From NCBI RefSeq assembly GCF_016734905.1, contig NZ_JAERPO010000002.1, positions 1,237,431 through 1,301,430 on the forward strand: a DNA stretch of 64,000 bases. Direction: 5' to 3'. The notes beneath the pieces were generated by a model. The model saw only the letters and a program-made list of their open reading frames with translations, was not told the DNA's origin and ran no database searches. The translations under genes were made by a program, and so were the position numbers. Positions 44,301 to 54,082 of the stretch are shown in pieces. Position 1 is the first letter of the stretch. Each line of letters starts with the position of its first letter. This stretch comes from Sphingopyxis jiangsuensis (GTDB lineage: Bacteria > Pseudomonadota > Alphaproteobacteria > Sphingomonadales > Sphingomonadaceae).

Positions 44301-45695
44301 GTGAACCAGATCACCACTCTTGCCCCTTCGGCCGACGCCGATTCGGCCGAACTGCCCGCGCGCCGTCCGCAGTCGGCGGTGAGCGCCGGAGTCGGTTTTG
44401 CGGGGCTTGCCGGTCTGTTCACCTATTTGTTGCTTGCCCGCTATGCGCCTCAGGTTGCCGCAGTGTTCGGCGTCGACTGGGCAGACCGCGGCCCGCTCAG
44501 CGGTCCCGCGTCGGCGCTTGCGAGCGTGCTGGCTTGCGGTATCCCGATGGTGCTGTGGTCGGTTTTCGTCGACAAGGTGCACCGCAACCCGTCGACCGGA
44601 ATCGACTGGTCGCGGCGACGACCGTGGCGCGAAACGCTCGACATCAGTCTCACGAAATTGGCCGGACTCTGGGCGACTTGGGGGCTCATCGCGCTCATCT
44701 ATGCGACGATGCGCTATTATTGGACGGGCAATTACGCCTTTGCGATGGACCTTCTGACGTACGCCGCTCCGTGGCTGCTGCTCGTTTCGGTGCCCTATAT
44801 GCTGTGGCTCGACCGCCGCGCGATCGAGCCGCGCGACGGCTGCTACGCCTTTGGGCGCTGGCTGATCGCGCCTGGACAGCCGGTCGATACTCGCGCGATC
44901 GGCCACCATCTGCGTGCATGGGCGGTGAAGGGCTTTTTCACGGCCTTCATGTTGTCGATCGTGCCCGGCAATTTTTCGGCGCTGGTCACGGTGCCTATGA
45001 CCGAGGTGCTCGCCAACCCCTATCTGACGGGGATCTGGACGATCAACCTCCTCTATCTCGTCGACGTCCACATCGCGACGGTCGGCTATATCTTGACGCT
45101 GAAGCCGCTCGATTCGCACATCCGCACCGCCAATCCCTATGGCATGGCGTGGGTCGCGGCGCTCGTCTGCTATCCGCCCTTCATCCTGATGAACGGTGGG
45201 CCGCTTGACTATCAGGTAAGCGGTGCCGATTGGGGGCATTGGCTGGCGGGGCACGAGACGCTGCTCATGGTGTGGGCGGTCGTCCTCGCCGCGCTGACCG
45301 CAGTCTATAGCTGGGCGACGATGGCCTTCGGCATCCGCTTTTCGAACCTCACGCATCGCGGGATCATCACGCACGGGCCTTATGCCCTCACGCGCCACCC
45401 TGCCTATGTGTCCAAGAATCTGACCTGGTGGATCGGGTCGCTGCCCTTTCTCGTCACCGCGGGCGGCTGGGTCGAGGCGGCGCGCAACGTGATCCTGCTC
45501 GGCTGCGTCTCGGGCGTCTATTATTGGCGCGCAAAGACAGAGGAGAAGCATCTCCTCGCCGATCCCGCCTATGTCGCCTATTGGAACTGGGCGCAGAAGC
45601 ACGCGCCGCTGCCGCGCCTCGTCGCGCGGCTGTCGGGCCGTTCACGCCCGCTGGTAACGCTGAAACCCGATCCTCGCGTCGGACCGGTCGCCTGA
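44301..45695 (+). CDS. Multi-pass membrane protein with ICMT/PEMT-like methyltransferase domain
   Basis: 464 residues, GTG start. At least nine hydrophobic segments. The C-terminal third carries the ICMT/phospholipid-methyltransferase motif: RFSNLTHRGIITHGPYALTRHPAYVSKNLTWW and EEKHLLADPAYVAYW (SAM-binding Glu and His). The N-terminal half is a membrane region (IPMVLWSVFVDKVHRN; WLLLVSVPYMLWL) not seen in the short enzymes. A lipid or isoprenyl substrate is possible; none is known. It faces the TonB receptor gene convergently. Confidence 0.8.
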   Translation: MNQITTLAPSADADSAELPARRPQSAVSAGVGFAGLAGLFTYLLLARYAPQVAAVFGVDWADRGPLSGPASALASVLACGIPMVLWSVFVDKVHRNPSTGIDWSRRRPWRETLDISLTKLAGLWATWGLIALIYATMRYYWTGNYAFAMDLLTYAAPWLLLVSVPYMLWLDRRAIEPRDGCYAFGRWLIAPGQPVDTRAIGHHLRAWAVKGFFTAFMLSIVPGNFSALVTVPMTEVLANPYLTGIWTINLLYLVDVHIATVGYILTLKPLDSHIRTANPYGMAWVAALVCYPPFILMNGGPLDYQVSGADWGHWLAGHETLLMVWAVVLAALTAVYSWATMAFGIRFSNLTHRGIITHGPYALTRHPAYVSKNLTWWIGSLPFLVTAGGWVEAARNVILLGCVSGVYYWRAKTEEKHLLADPAYVAYWNWAQKHAPLPRLVARLSGRSRPLVTLKPDPRVGPVA

Positions 45696-45737
45696 TGCAG
45701 GCGGGCGCCCGCGAGCGCCCGCCCGACAATCAGATCA

Positions 45738-48068
45738 TCAGAATTTGAAGCCCGCCTCGACGCCCCAGATACGGGGCTCGTTGACGAAGCCGGTCAGGTT
45801 GTTGAAGTCGATCGCCCCGACCGCAGACTTATCGTTCGTCAGGTTGCGGACAAAGGCCGCAACGTCGAAGCTGTCGGTCTTGTACCCGACGCGTACGCCG
45901 CCCTCGAGCTGGTGGCCGTCCTGAAACTCGACCGATTCATAGAGGAAGAAGTTGATCTTCGAACGATAGGACCAGTCGGTGAAGGCATAGAGCTCGCCGT
46001 CGCCCATCGGCACGCCATATTTGGCGGTCCAGTTCGCGATCCAGCGCGGCGCCTGCGGCAGGCTGTTGCCGTCGATGTTGACGATCGCAGGCGCGAAAGG
46101 CGCGGCGGGCGTGACGATCGGGTCGAGGATCGTGCACAGCGACACATTGGGGAAGGTGTCGACGCGCGTCGCACCACATGCGGCGGTAGTCAGGTTCGGA
46201 TCGCGAATCTCGGTATGGTTGTAGCTGAGCCCTGCCGTCAGAAGCATGCCGTCTACGGGAGCAAGTTCGAGGTCGGCCTCGATGCCATAGCCGCGGACAT
46301 TCTTCGCGTTGATCAGGCGGTTCGCATTGACCCCGCCGCCGACCGCGGTGAGCTGCGCATCGTTGAGGTCATAGAGAAAGCCCGACAGGTTGAAGCGCGC
46401 GCGGCCGTCGAGCAACGTCGACTTGAGCCCGGCTTCATAGGAGGTGATCGTTTCCGAATCGCCGATCGTCACGCCCGATTCGAGCGGCGTAGCGGTCGCG
46501 GGCGGGAAGAGGATGCGACCCTGGATGCTCGGCGCGCGATAGCCGCGCGCGACGCGGGCATAGAGGTTGATGTCGTCGGTCGCGGCATAGGTGATGTTCG
46601 CGTCCCAAGTGACATTATTGTCGCTGACGCGGCGGGTCACCGTGCCGAGGGGGTTCTGCAGGAAGACCGGGAATTGCGAGTCGTGGCTGCGCACAACCTC
46701 GTACCGCCGCTTGTCGTCATTGTAACGGATGCCGCCGGTGATGCTGAGCTGATCGGTCGCCTGCCAGGTCAGCGAGCCGAACAGGCCATAGGCCTTGCTG
46801 CGCTGCATCTGGCTGACGACAATGTTGACGCCGCCGGGCGCGTTGAGCGGATCGCCGAGCGTCGAATAATTTTCACTGACAATGTCGAGGTCTTCGTCGA
46901 AATAGAAGAAGCCGGCCTGATAGCTCACCGGCGTGTTGCCGTTGCTCGCGATCCGGACCTCCTGCGTGAATTGCGACAGGTGCGGAACGCTGTCGCGCGT
47001 TTCGGCAGTGAAGGGGATTTCGCCGGGACCATAGAGGTTCGGCGGCAGGAAGTTGGCGCCAAAGCCGCCGTCGACGTCGCCGACTGAGGTGGCGTGGCCC
47101 TTCCACAGGCTGGTGACCGAGATCAGCGAGACGGGGCCGAGATCCCATGTGATGCGTGCCGAAGCGTTGCCGGTGCGCACGCGCTGTTCGTTCTGGCCGT
47201 CGGTTGATACGCGGAAGCGATCGAAATTTTCGTTGAGTCCCTTTTCGCCCCGCGTGAAGACATTGGCGCGGAACACGCGCGCAGTGCCGTTGAGGCGGCG
47301 AAGCTGGCCCGTCAGCAAGATGTCGAGATTGTCGGTCGGCTTGACGAGCCCCTGAAAACGGAGCGCAAATTCGTCGAAGCCCTCAAGCGCGTTCTCCTGG
47401 GTGCCACCGGGGAGCACATTGTCGACATAATCGTCCTGACGCTGATAAAGCGCCGACAGGCGGACATCGACCTTTTCGCCGAGCGGGCCGCTGACTGCGC
47501 CCTGCGCGTTGACCGCGTTGAATCGACCATAGGAGACGCGGCCGTAGCCGCTGAGATAGTCTGTCGGCTTGGCCGAGTCGAACTTCACGATCCCTGCCGG
47601 CGTGTTGCGGCCGAAAAGGGTGCCCTGCGGCCCGCGCAGCACTTCGACGCGGTCGACGTCGAACACCGGAAAGCCTTTCAGGATCGGGTTTTCGAGGACA
47701 ACATCGTCATAGACGAGGCTGACTGGCTGCGATGCGTTGAAGTCGAAATCGGTGTTGCCGAGCCCGCGGATGTAAAAGCGCGGGAAAGTGCGGCCAAACG
47801 AGGATTCGACGACGAGGCTGGGGACGCGAGCCGAAAGCGCGCGCACGTCCTGACCGCCCGCGCCAATCGCGTCAAGCTTGTCGCCCGACACGGTCGTGAT
47901 CGAAATCGGCACGTCCTGCAGATTTTCCTCACGGCGCTGTGCGGTGACGATGATCTCGCCAAGCCCGCCCTGATCAACGGCAGGTGCGTCCTGCGCGACG
48001 GCAGGGGCTACCCAGCCGGCAGAGGCGAGGGCGACGGATATAGCGATAGCGGAAGGAAAGTGGCGCAT
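45738..48068 (-). CDS. TonB-dependent receptor
   Basis: 776 residues. Signal peptide ending GWVAPAVAQ; TonB box region GLGEIIVTAQRREENLQDVPISI; plug with RGLGNTDFDFN and VEVLRGPQGTLFGRNTPAGIVKF; beta-barrel ending in the aromatic WGVEAGFKF. Active importer of a large substrate across the outer membrane, energised by TonB/ExbBD. Start MRHFPS chosen after AGGAAG. Substrate not predictable from sequence; neighbours do not suggest a sugar-specific locus. Confidence 0.95.
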   Translation of the reverse strand: MRHFPSAIAISVALASAGWVAPAVAQDAPAVDQGGLGEIIVTAQRREENLQDVPISITTVSGDKLDAIGAGGQDVRALSARVPSLVVESSFGRTFPRFYIRGLGNTDFDFNASQPVSLVYDDVVLENPILKGFPVFDVDRVEVLRGPQGTLFGRNTPAGIVKFDSAKPTDYLSGYGRVSYGRFNAVNAQGAVSGPLGEKVDVRLSALYQRQDDYVDNVLPGGTQENALEGFDEFALRFQGLVKPTDNLDILLTGQLRRLNGTARVFRANVFTRGEKGLNENFDRFRVSTDGQNEQRVRTGNASARITWDLGPVSLISVTSLWKGHATSVGDVDGGFGANFLPPNLYGPGEIPFTAETRDSVPHLSQFTQEVRIASNGNTPVSYQAGFFYFDEDLDIVSENYSTLGDPLNAPGGVNIVVSQMQRSKAYGLFGSLTWQATDQLSITGGIRYNDDKRRYEVVRSHDSQFPVFLQNPLGTVTRRVSDNNVTWDANITYAATDDINLYARVARGYRAPSIQGRILFPPATATPLESGVTIGDSETITSYEAGLKSTLLDGRARFNLSGFLYDLNDAQLTAVGGGVNANRLINAKNVRGYGIEADLELAPVDGMLLTAGLSYNHTEIRDPNLTTAACGATRVDTFPNVSLCTILDPIVTPAAPFAPAIVNIDGNSLPQAPRWIANWTAKYGVPMGDGELYAFTDWSYRSKINFFLYESVEFQDGHQLEGGVRVGYKTDSFDVAAFVRNLTNDKSAVGAIDFNNLTGFVNEPRIWGVEAGFKF

Positions 48069-48226
48069 GGCAAGCTTCCTGACAAAGATGGGACGGTGGG
48101 AGAGGTAAAAAAACGCGCAATGCGTGGCCGCCGAAACGGGCAGCGTCAACCGCTCGCGCGTTCCCGGCCGACATTCATGTCAACAGTGTTGCGAAATTGC
48201 TGCACTTTGGCGAATGGTTACGTCCG

Positions 48227-49600
48227 TCAGAAGTTGAGCTCGTCGTAGATGCGCGATAGATCGCCCGCCCATTCGCCGTCGAAGCGATCGAGCAGGTCGT
48301 GCGCGGGCGAATTGCCCGTCTTGGCAATCCGGCGAAGCGGCTCGAGGAAGCCGACCTCATTATCGCCCATCGAGTTGACCTCGCCGCGCGCGGCGAGGCC
48401 GGCGGCGGCGATGTCGAGTACGCGGTGGGCGAGGTCGCCCAGCGTTCCGCCACCCGGCGCGGGGGCGCATAGTCCCTCGCGTGGGACCGCGTCGCGCAGT
48501 GCCTGCTGTTCCTCGATGCTCCACCCCTTGACCAGATCCCACGCGGCATCGAGTGCGCCCTGATCGTAGAGCAAGCCCACCCACAGCGCGGGAAGCGCGC
48601 AAATGCGGTTCCACGGTCCCCCATCGGCGCCGCGCATTTCGAGGAAGCTTTTGAGGCGCACTTCGGGGAACGCCGTGGACAGATGATCGGTCCAGTCGGA
48701 TTGTCGCGGCAGCTCGCCGGGCAGCGCGGGAAGCTCGCCCTTCAGGAAATCGCGAAAACTTTGCCCCGCAGCATCGATATATTTGCCGTCGCGGAAGACG
48801 AAATACATCGGCACGTCGAGCATATAGTCGACATAGCGGTCATAGCCGAAGCCTTCCTCGAACACGAAGGGGAGCATCCCGGTGCGGGCAGGGTCGGTGT
48901 CGGTCCAGATGTGGCTGCGATACGACATGAATCCGTTGGGTCTGCCCTCGGTGAAGGGCGAGGAGGCAAAGAGCGCGGTCGCGAGCGGCTGCAAGGCCAG
49001 GCTGACGCGAAATTTCTGCGCCATGTCCGCCTCGCTTGCATAGTCGAGGTTGGTCTGGATGGTGCAGGTGCGCAGCATCATGTCGAGTCCAAGACTGCCG
49101 ACGCGCGGCATATGGGCGAGCATGATCTTGTAGCGACCCTTGGGCATGATCGGCAGGTCGGCGCGCGCCTTGTCGGGCCACATGCCGAGCCCGAGGAAGC
49201 CGAGGCCAAGCTCGGCGCCAACTTCTTTCACCTGCTTCAGATGGCGACCGGTTTCGGCGCAGGTCTGGTGGAGATTTTCGAGCGGTGCCCCCGACAGTTC
49301 GAGCTGGCCCGCCGGTTCGAGGCTGACCGTGCCGTCGCTGCCCGACAGTGCGATGACCTTGCCGCCCTCGACTACCGGCTCCCAGCCGAAGCGCGTGAGC
49401 GCCATCAACAGATCGTGGATGCCGCCGGGCTCGTCATAGCCGGGCGCGCGGTGATCGCTGACCCGATAGACGAATTTTTCATGCTCGGTGCCGATGCGCC
49501 ATTGTTCGCGGGGCTTTTCGCCCTTTGCCATGGGGGCCGCGAGCTGGTCGCGATTCTCGATGATAGGATCGTTGCTGTCCGAAACGGTGCGCGTGCTCAT
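48227..49600 (-). CDS. gshA: Glutamate-cysteine ligase (GCS2, plant/proteobacterial type)
   Basis: 457 residues from ATG 49600 (an ATG three codons earlier at 49609 is equally possible; neither has a strong ribosome site). Signs of the redox-regulated plant-type family: GTEHEKFVYR at the N-terminus, FGWEPVVEGGKVIALSG, ETGRHLKQVKEV, GLGMWPDKARADLPIMPKGRYKIM and TCTIQTNLDYASEADM. It makes gamma-glutamylcysteine, the glutathione precursor and a possible EgtB co-substrate. Lies downstream of rsmE on the same strand. Confidence 0.94.
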   Translation of the reverse strand: MSTRTVSDSNDPIIENRDQLAAPMAKGEKPREQWRIGTEHEKFVYRVSDHRAPGYDEPGGIHDLLMALTRFGWEPVVEGGKVIALSGSDGTVSLEPAGQLELSGAPLENLHQTCAETGRHLKQVKEVGAELGLGFLGLGMWPDKARADLPIMPKGRYKIMLAHMPRVGSLGLDMMLRTCTIQTNLDYASEADMAQKFRVSLALQPLATALFASSPFTEGRPNGFMSYRSHIWTDTDPARTGMLPFVFEEGFGYDRYVDYMLDVPMYFVFRDGKYIDAAGQSFRDFLKGELPALPGELPRQSDWTDHLSTAFPEVRLKSFLEMRGADGGPWNRICALPALWVGLLYDQGALDAAWDLVKGWSIEEQQALRDAVPREGLCAPAPGGGTLGDLAHRVLDIAAAGLAARGEVNSMGDNEVGFLEPLRRIAKTGNSPAHDLLDRFDGEWAGDLSRIYDELNF

Positions 49601-49849
49601 TTCGCGCATTTAGACGGTTCGGTATAAAATTCAATCGGGGCCGTTGGTGTTCAGTCGACGGTGACGGTAAAGGCGATCGCCATCGTGGGTGTCGGGGCCA
49701 GCGGCGCGGTGGGTGAGAAAAGGGTGCCGCCTGCAAAGACCCCGCCCCAGGGGGGGCTTTTGCCGGCACCGCTCGCCCCCGCGCAAGCGACATCGCCCTA
49801 ACCCCGACCTATCATGCGTGCGCTTTGGCGCGAACATGCCTGATCCATG

Positions 49850-50611
49850 CTAACGAAGCGGCTCGGGGGCTCCGTTCCAGTCGCCGTACTGTGCCATCCA
49901 CAGGCTTATCGCCGCAATCGCAGCGGTTTCGGCGCGCAGGATCCGCGGGCCCAGCGACAATCGGCGGGTGGCGGCAGTCGACAGCAGGGCGTCGCGCTCG
50001 CGGTCGGTGAAGCCACCCTCCGGCCCGGTCAGAATCGCGGCGGGGGCTGGTGCGTCGAGGTCGGCGATCGCGACCCCGCCTGCCTCGTCGGCGAAAAGCA
50101 GTGCGCGATCGGCAGGCCAGTGCTTCAGGAGCGCGGGAAGCTTTACCGGATCGGCAAGTTCGGGAAGGGCTGTGCGGCCGCATTGTTCGCAGGCCTCGAC
50201 AATCTGCGCCGCGATCCGTTCGCGCTTCACCCGCTCGACGATCGTGCGTTCGGTAACCACGGGTTGCAGGCGTGCGACGCCGAGTTCGGTCGCTTTTTCG
50301 ATAATCCAGTCGAGCCGCGCCTTCTTGACCGGGGCGAAGCAGAGCCACAGGTCAGGGACGGCTTCGATTGCGCGCACCTGCCGTTCGATCCGGATAGTAA
50401 GCGCGCGTTTTGCGGCTTCGGCGACAGTACCGAGCCATTCGCCGCTGCGATTGTCGAACAGCAATATGGGATCGCCCGGCTTCATCCGCATGACGTTCAG
50501 CAGATAATGGGCCGCGGCCCCTTCGACGACCGGCGTGGCCATAGGCGCCAACGGCGAATCCATGAACAGGCGGGGTGTGCTGGCGGGCGGCCATGCGGGA
50601 GTGGCGGGCAT
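49850..50611 (-). CDS. rsmE: 16S rRNA m3U1498 methyltransferase
   Basis: 253 residues. The N-terminal PUA-like region (HYLLNVMRMKPGDPILLFDNRSGEW) and C-terminal SPOUT knot (TGPEGGFTDRERDALL, LGPRILRAETAAIAAIS) are clear. KKARLDWIIEKATELGVARLQPV is the family signature. Methylates N3 of U1498 in the small ribosomal subunit. The 49601-49850 gap that separates it from gshA has no convincing gene. Confidence 0.94.
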   Translation of the reverse strand: MPATPAWPPASTPRLFMDSPLAPMATPVVEGAAAHYLLNVMRMKPGDPILLFDNRSGEWLGTVAEAAKRALTIRIERQVRAIEAVPDLWLCFAPVKKARLDWIIEKATELGVARLQPVVTERTIVERVKRERIAAQIVEACEQCGRTALPELADPVKLPALLKHWPADRALLFADEAGGVAIADLDAPAPAAILTGPEGGFTDRERDALLSTAATRRLSLGPRILRAETAAIAAISLWMAQYGDWNGAPEPLR

Positions 50612-50814
50612 GGAGGTCCGATAGCAGCTTGCGCTATTTTGTGCATCAACCGCTATGGACTGATCGGCCTTGTCCCAAATCGAAGCAGAATCGCGGATTT
50701 GCGCGGTTCTCGCGCTCGCCGATTAGCATTTTGGTAAGCAGTTTCTCCCTACGTGCCGGATACCAGTCACGCATCTAGTGGGGCGCGCGTCTGGCCCAAG
50801 AGGGGTGTTAGACC

Positions 50815-52752
50815 ATGCGAGGGACCTGGATCAGCCGCTTGCGGCAAGGGACAGCGAAACTGGTTCGCGATTCGGGCGGCAACGCCATGATGCTGACTGC
50901 AGCGGCTATCGTACCTGTGGTCGGCATCGTCGGATCGGGCATCGACATCGGCCGCGCCTATATGGCGCAATTGCGCCTGCAACAGGCCTGCGACGCGGGT
51001 GTGCTCGCGGGTCGCCGCTACATGGGCGCATCGACCTATACCGAAGACGCCAAGGCCGAAGCGGCCAAGATGTTCGACTTCAACTATCCCGCGAGCGTCT
51101 ATGGCAGCGAGGGCGTGACCTTTGAATCGCAGCCGCAAGGAACCTCCGACGTCGTCGGAACGGCGACCGCCCGTCTTCCGACGTCGATGATGCATGTATT
51201 TGGTTTCGAAAATTTCGACCTGACGGCCAATTGCGCCGCCAAGCTCGAAATCTCGAATGCCGACGTCATGCTCGTGCTCGACGTGACGGGGTCGATGGAC
51301 ACGGTCAATTCGGGCGACTCGGTTTCGCGGCTCGAGGCGCTGAAAGAAGCGTCGATCGACTTTTTTGACACGCTGACCACGGCTGAGCTCGGTGACGGCC
51401 GCCTGCGATTCGGCGTTGTTCCCTACAGCGCTACGGTCAACGTCGGATCGGTCCTTTACTCGGCTGACCCCAGTTGGCTGTCGGACAAGGTTACGATTCC
51501 GTCGCGCGTCCCCACATTCACTCCCGGCTATAATGGCGGGACGACCACCTATGGCTCCCCTGCAAATGGCCCCGTAAGCGCGATTACCGGATGGTCGAAC
51601 GAGGGCGGGAAAAGCTATGCGAACAACAGCGCAGCCTGTTCCGCGCTCACGCCTCCACCCGACGATCCGGCCTCACCTTCGGGGTCCGCGACGTCGACGC
51701 AGACCGGACAATATATCGACGGCGAGCAGAATCGCATTACGAACTTCGACGAAAACCAAGCCTATCGGTACAAACAATATCGGTACAATTGGGCAAGCAA
51801 CAAATGCCAGTTGCAGTCGCGGACGATGGAGTATGTGCGCTCAACGCCGGGAACGCTCAAAGAGCCGCCCGTGATGGTGTTCTCATACTTCACCTACCAG
51901 AACCGGGTCGATGTCGATGTTTCTGCGGTCAAGTCCGGAGGAGCGCTGACGCTCGACACGGGGACCAAGGGCGTTGATGTTACAGCCAATTGGGACGGCT
52001 GCGTGATGGAGCGGCAAACGACAGCCTTCAATTCTTCGACAACGGCGCCGAGCAGCGCCTATGACATGGACATCGACATGGTCCCGACGTCAGACGACGC
52101 GACCAAATGGAAGCTGTTTCTGCCCGATTTTGCCTACAGCCGAAATTCATCGGCGACTACGACATCGAGCAGCACGAGCCATGTCGACAGTTTCGAGGAC
52201 AAGGCGGTCAAGGGTGACCTTGGGGCCTGCCCCGTGCCGGTTATGAAGCTAACGCCGCTCAAAGCGGCCGACCGGTCAGTGTTCGTCGACTATATCGGGC
52301 AGTTGAAGGCGCACGGCTATACCTATCATGATTCGGGGATGGTCTGGGGTGCGCGGATGATCTCGCCGACAGGGCTTTTCGCCAGCGAAAACGCCACGGC
52401 GCCCAACAACCGTCCTATCGCGCGCCACATTCTCTATATGACCGACGGCGACATGAATACGCCGCGGTCCAACTATTCGCATCAGGGGCTCGAACAGGTC
52501 ATCGCGCGCATCGGCGCCACAAGCGACAGCGATGCCGTCAATCGCCACAACAACCGCTTCAGCCAGCTTTGCGAGCGCGCAAAGGCAAAGAATATCACTG
52601 TCTGGGTCGTCAGCTTCGGGACCTCGTTGACCACAAGGCTCCAAAATTGCGCGACCCCGGGCAAGGCATATCAGGCCAATAATGCCCAACAGCTCAACGA
52701 TAACTTCCAGGCAATTGCGCGCGAAATTTCCAAGTTGAGGCTGTCGCAATGA
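50815..52752 (+). CDS. TadG-like protein with von Willebrand factor A domain
   Basis: 645 residues. An N-terminal Tad-type transmembrane region (GGNAMMLTAAAIVPVVGIVGSGIDIGRAYMAQLRLQQACDAGVLAGRR) precedes a VWA domain with MIDAS motif DVTGSMD, a long insertion rich in Ser/Thr, and HILYMTDGDMNTPRSNYS. Usually envelope-anchored pseudopilin-like partner of Flp pilus systems, though no secretion ATPase is nearby. Overlaps the next TadE-like gene by 4 bases. Codon usage is slightly less GC-biased than in neighbours. Confidence 0.9.
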   Translation: MRGTWISRLRQGTAKLVRDSGGNAMMLTAAAIVPVVGIVGSGIDIGRAYMAQLRLQQACDAGVLAGRRYMGASTYTEDAKAEAAKMFDFNYPASVYGSEGVTFESQPQGTSDVVGTATARLPTSMMHVFGFENFDLTANCAAKLEISNADVMLVLDVTGSMDTVNSGDSVSRLEALKEASIDFFDTLTTAELGDGRLRFGVVPYSATVNVGSVLYSADPSWLSDKVTIPSRVPTFTPGYNGGTTTYGSPANGPVSAITGWSNEGGKSYANNSAACSALTPPPDDPASPSGSATSTQTGQYIDGEQNRITNFDENQAYRYKQYRYNWASNKCQLQSRTMEYVRSTPGTLKEPPVMVFSYFTYQNRVDVDVSAVKSGGALTLDTGTKGVDVTANWDGCVMERQTTAFNSSTTAPSSAYDMDIDMVPTSDDATKWKLFLPDFAYSRNSSATTTSSSTSHVDSFEDKAVKGDLGACPVPVMKLTPLKAADRSVFVDYIGQLKAHGYTYHDSGMVWGARMISPTGLFASENATAPNNRPIARHILYMTDGDMNTPRSNYSHQGLEQVIARIGATSDSDAVNRHNNRFSQLCERAKAKNITVWVVSFGTSLTTRLQNCATPGKAYQANNAQQLNDNFQAIAREISKLRLSQ

Positions 52753-53345
52753 CCCGGCGCCTGTCTTTCATCCGCCGCCTTCGCCGCAACAAGCGCGGGA
52801 CCGCGTTGATCGAGTTCGCCCTGACGGCACCGGTGTTCCTGCTGCTCCTGATGGGCGTCTTCGACTATTGCTGGCAGCTCTATGCCAAGCAGGTGCTCCA
52901 GGGGGCTGTCAGTCAGGCAGCACGCCTGTCGACGCTCGAAAGCTATGCCGACGACCAGACGGCGCTCGACGCGCGCGTCGAGGCGCGGGTGCTCGAGGTT
53001 TTCGGTCACGCCGACGTCGAATTTGAACGCCTTGCCTATGAAAGTTTCAGCGATGTCGGCAAGCCTGAGCCGCTGAGCGACAATAATGGCAATGGCGTCT
53101 GGGATCCGGGCGAATGCTTCGAGGATCTGAACGGTTCCGGCAGCTGGGAAGCCGACCGCGGCGCCAGCGGCAACGGTGGCGCCGACGACGTCGTGCTCTA
53201 TCGCGTGTCGATGACCTTCGACCGGGTATTGCCGGTGTGGAACATGCTTGGCCAGCCGCAGGAGATGACGCTGACGTCGTCGACCGTCCTTCGCAACCAG
53301 CCTTATGCCGCCGACTCGTCGACAAGCGAGGTCATATGCAAATGA
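52749..53345 (+). CDS. TadE-like pseudopilin with Asp-rich loop
   Basis: 198 residues. Positively charged start, then the TadE pseudopilin segment RGTALIEFALTAPVFLLLLMGVFDYCWQLYAKQVLQGAV. The extracytoplasmic domain contains DNNGNGVWDPGE (D111-E122) and DLNGSGSWE (D126-E134). These are two loops resembling calcium-binding DxNxDG/EF-hand-type motifs. Its ATG overlaps the TadG-like stop; its own stop overlaps the next TadE-like gene. Confidence 0.88.
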   Translation: MTRRLSFIRRLRRNKRGTALIEFALTAPVFLLLLMGVFDYCWQLYAKQVLQGAVSQAARLSTLESYADDQTALDARVEARVLEVFGHADVEFERLAYESFSDVGKPEPLSDNNGNGVWDPGECFEDLNGSGSWEADRGASGNGGADDVVLYRVSMTFDRVLPVWNMLGQPQEMTLTSSTVLRNQPYAADSSTSEVICK

Positions 53346-54019
53346 TGAAACTTTCGTCTCGCCGCTGCCGCATCGCGGCGGCTCGCGCCATGCGCCGCGT
53401 GCGGCTGCTTCGCGACCGGCGCGCGACCGTCATGATCGAAATGGCATTCTGCATCCCGCTGCTCGTCCTTCTGGGGATCGGTGGGATGGAAATGGCGTGG
53501 CTCACGCTTTCGCATACGCGGATCAGCCAGATCGGCCTGAGCGCGGCCGACAACGCATCGCGTATCGCCGTCGGCAGCAACCTGTCGTTGCCGCGCGTCC
53601 GCGAAGTCGACGTGAATGAAGTTTTCACGGGTGCCGAACAGCAAGGCAGCGGTCTCGATCTTGGTGCGCGCGGGCGCATCATCCTGTCGAGCCTCGAACG
53701 CAACAGCGACGGTGGCCAGTGGATCCACTGGCAGCGTTGCTACGGCAATCTGGGCGTCGAGTCCTCATTTGGCAAGGAGGGCGACGGAGAGACCGGAACC
53801 GATTTTCCCGGAATGGGTCCGCCTTCCCGCGAAGTGACCGCGCCATTGGGATCGGCCGTGATGTTCGTCGAAATCGTCTATCAGTACAAGCCGCTTGCCT
53901 ATGGAAGCTGGATGGGGCCGCGGACAATCCGGTCGACCGCTGCGTTCAATATTCGCGAAGGGCGCGACTTGTCGCAGATATATCCGTCCAACGGCGTGAC
54001 GCCGTCGACCTGCGACTGA
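53336..54019 (+). CDS. TadE-like pseudopilin, second copy
   Basis: 227 residues. Basic N-terminus, then the TadE segment RRATVMIEMAFCIPLLVLLGIGGMEMAWLTLSHTRISQIGLSAADNASRIAVG. The soluble domain is unlike that of the first copy. Starts at ATG 53336 within the end of the first TadE-like gene. No prepilin peptidase or ATPase gene is in the window; these three may work with a Tad locus elsewhere. Confidence 0.87.
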   Translation: MQMMKLSSRRCRIAAARAMRRVRLLRDRRATVMIEMAFCIPLLVLLGIGGMEMAWLTLSHTRISQIGLSAADNASRIAVGSNLSLPRVREVDVNEVFTGAEQQGSGLDLGARGRIILSSLERNSDGGQWIHWQRCYGNLGVESSFGKEGDGETGTDFPGMGPPSREVTAPLGSAVMFVEIVYQYKPLAYGSWMGPRTIRSTAAFNIREGRDLSQIYPSNGVTPSTCD

Positions 54020-54082
54020 TCGAACCGATCGGCGAATCGACCATTTATTGCAGGCACGGCTGCTGCTATCGCCCGCAGGCCG

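Noticed and set aside
44092..44304. 70-codon plus-strand frame before the ICMT-like gene
   Set aside because: Composition is unlike a protein, it has no ribosome site, and it ends across the next gene's GTG; more likely promoter DNA.
49652..49795. Short minus-strand frame ending AFTVTVD-stop, with a VACAG lipobox-like start
   Set aside because: No start codon or ribosome site, under 50 codons, and bounded by an in-frame TAG; too little to call a gene or pseudogene.
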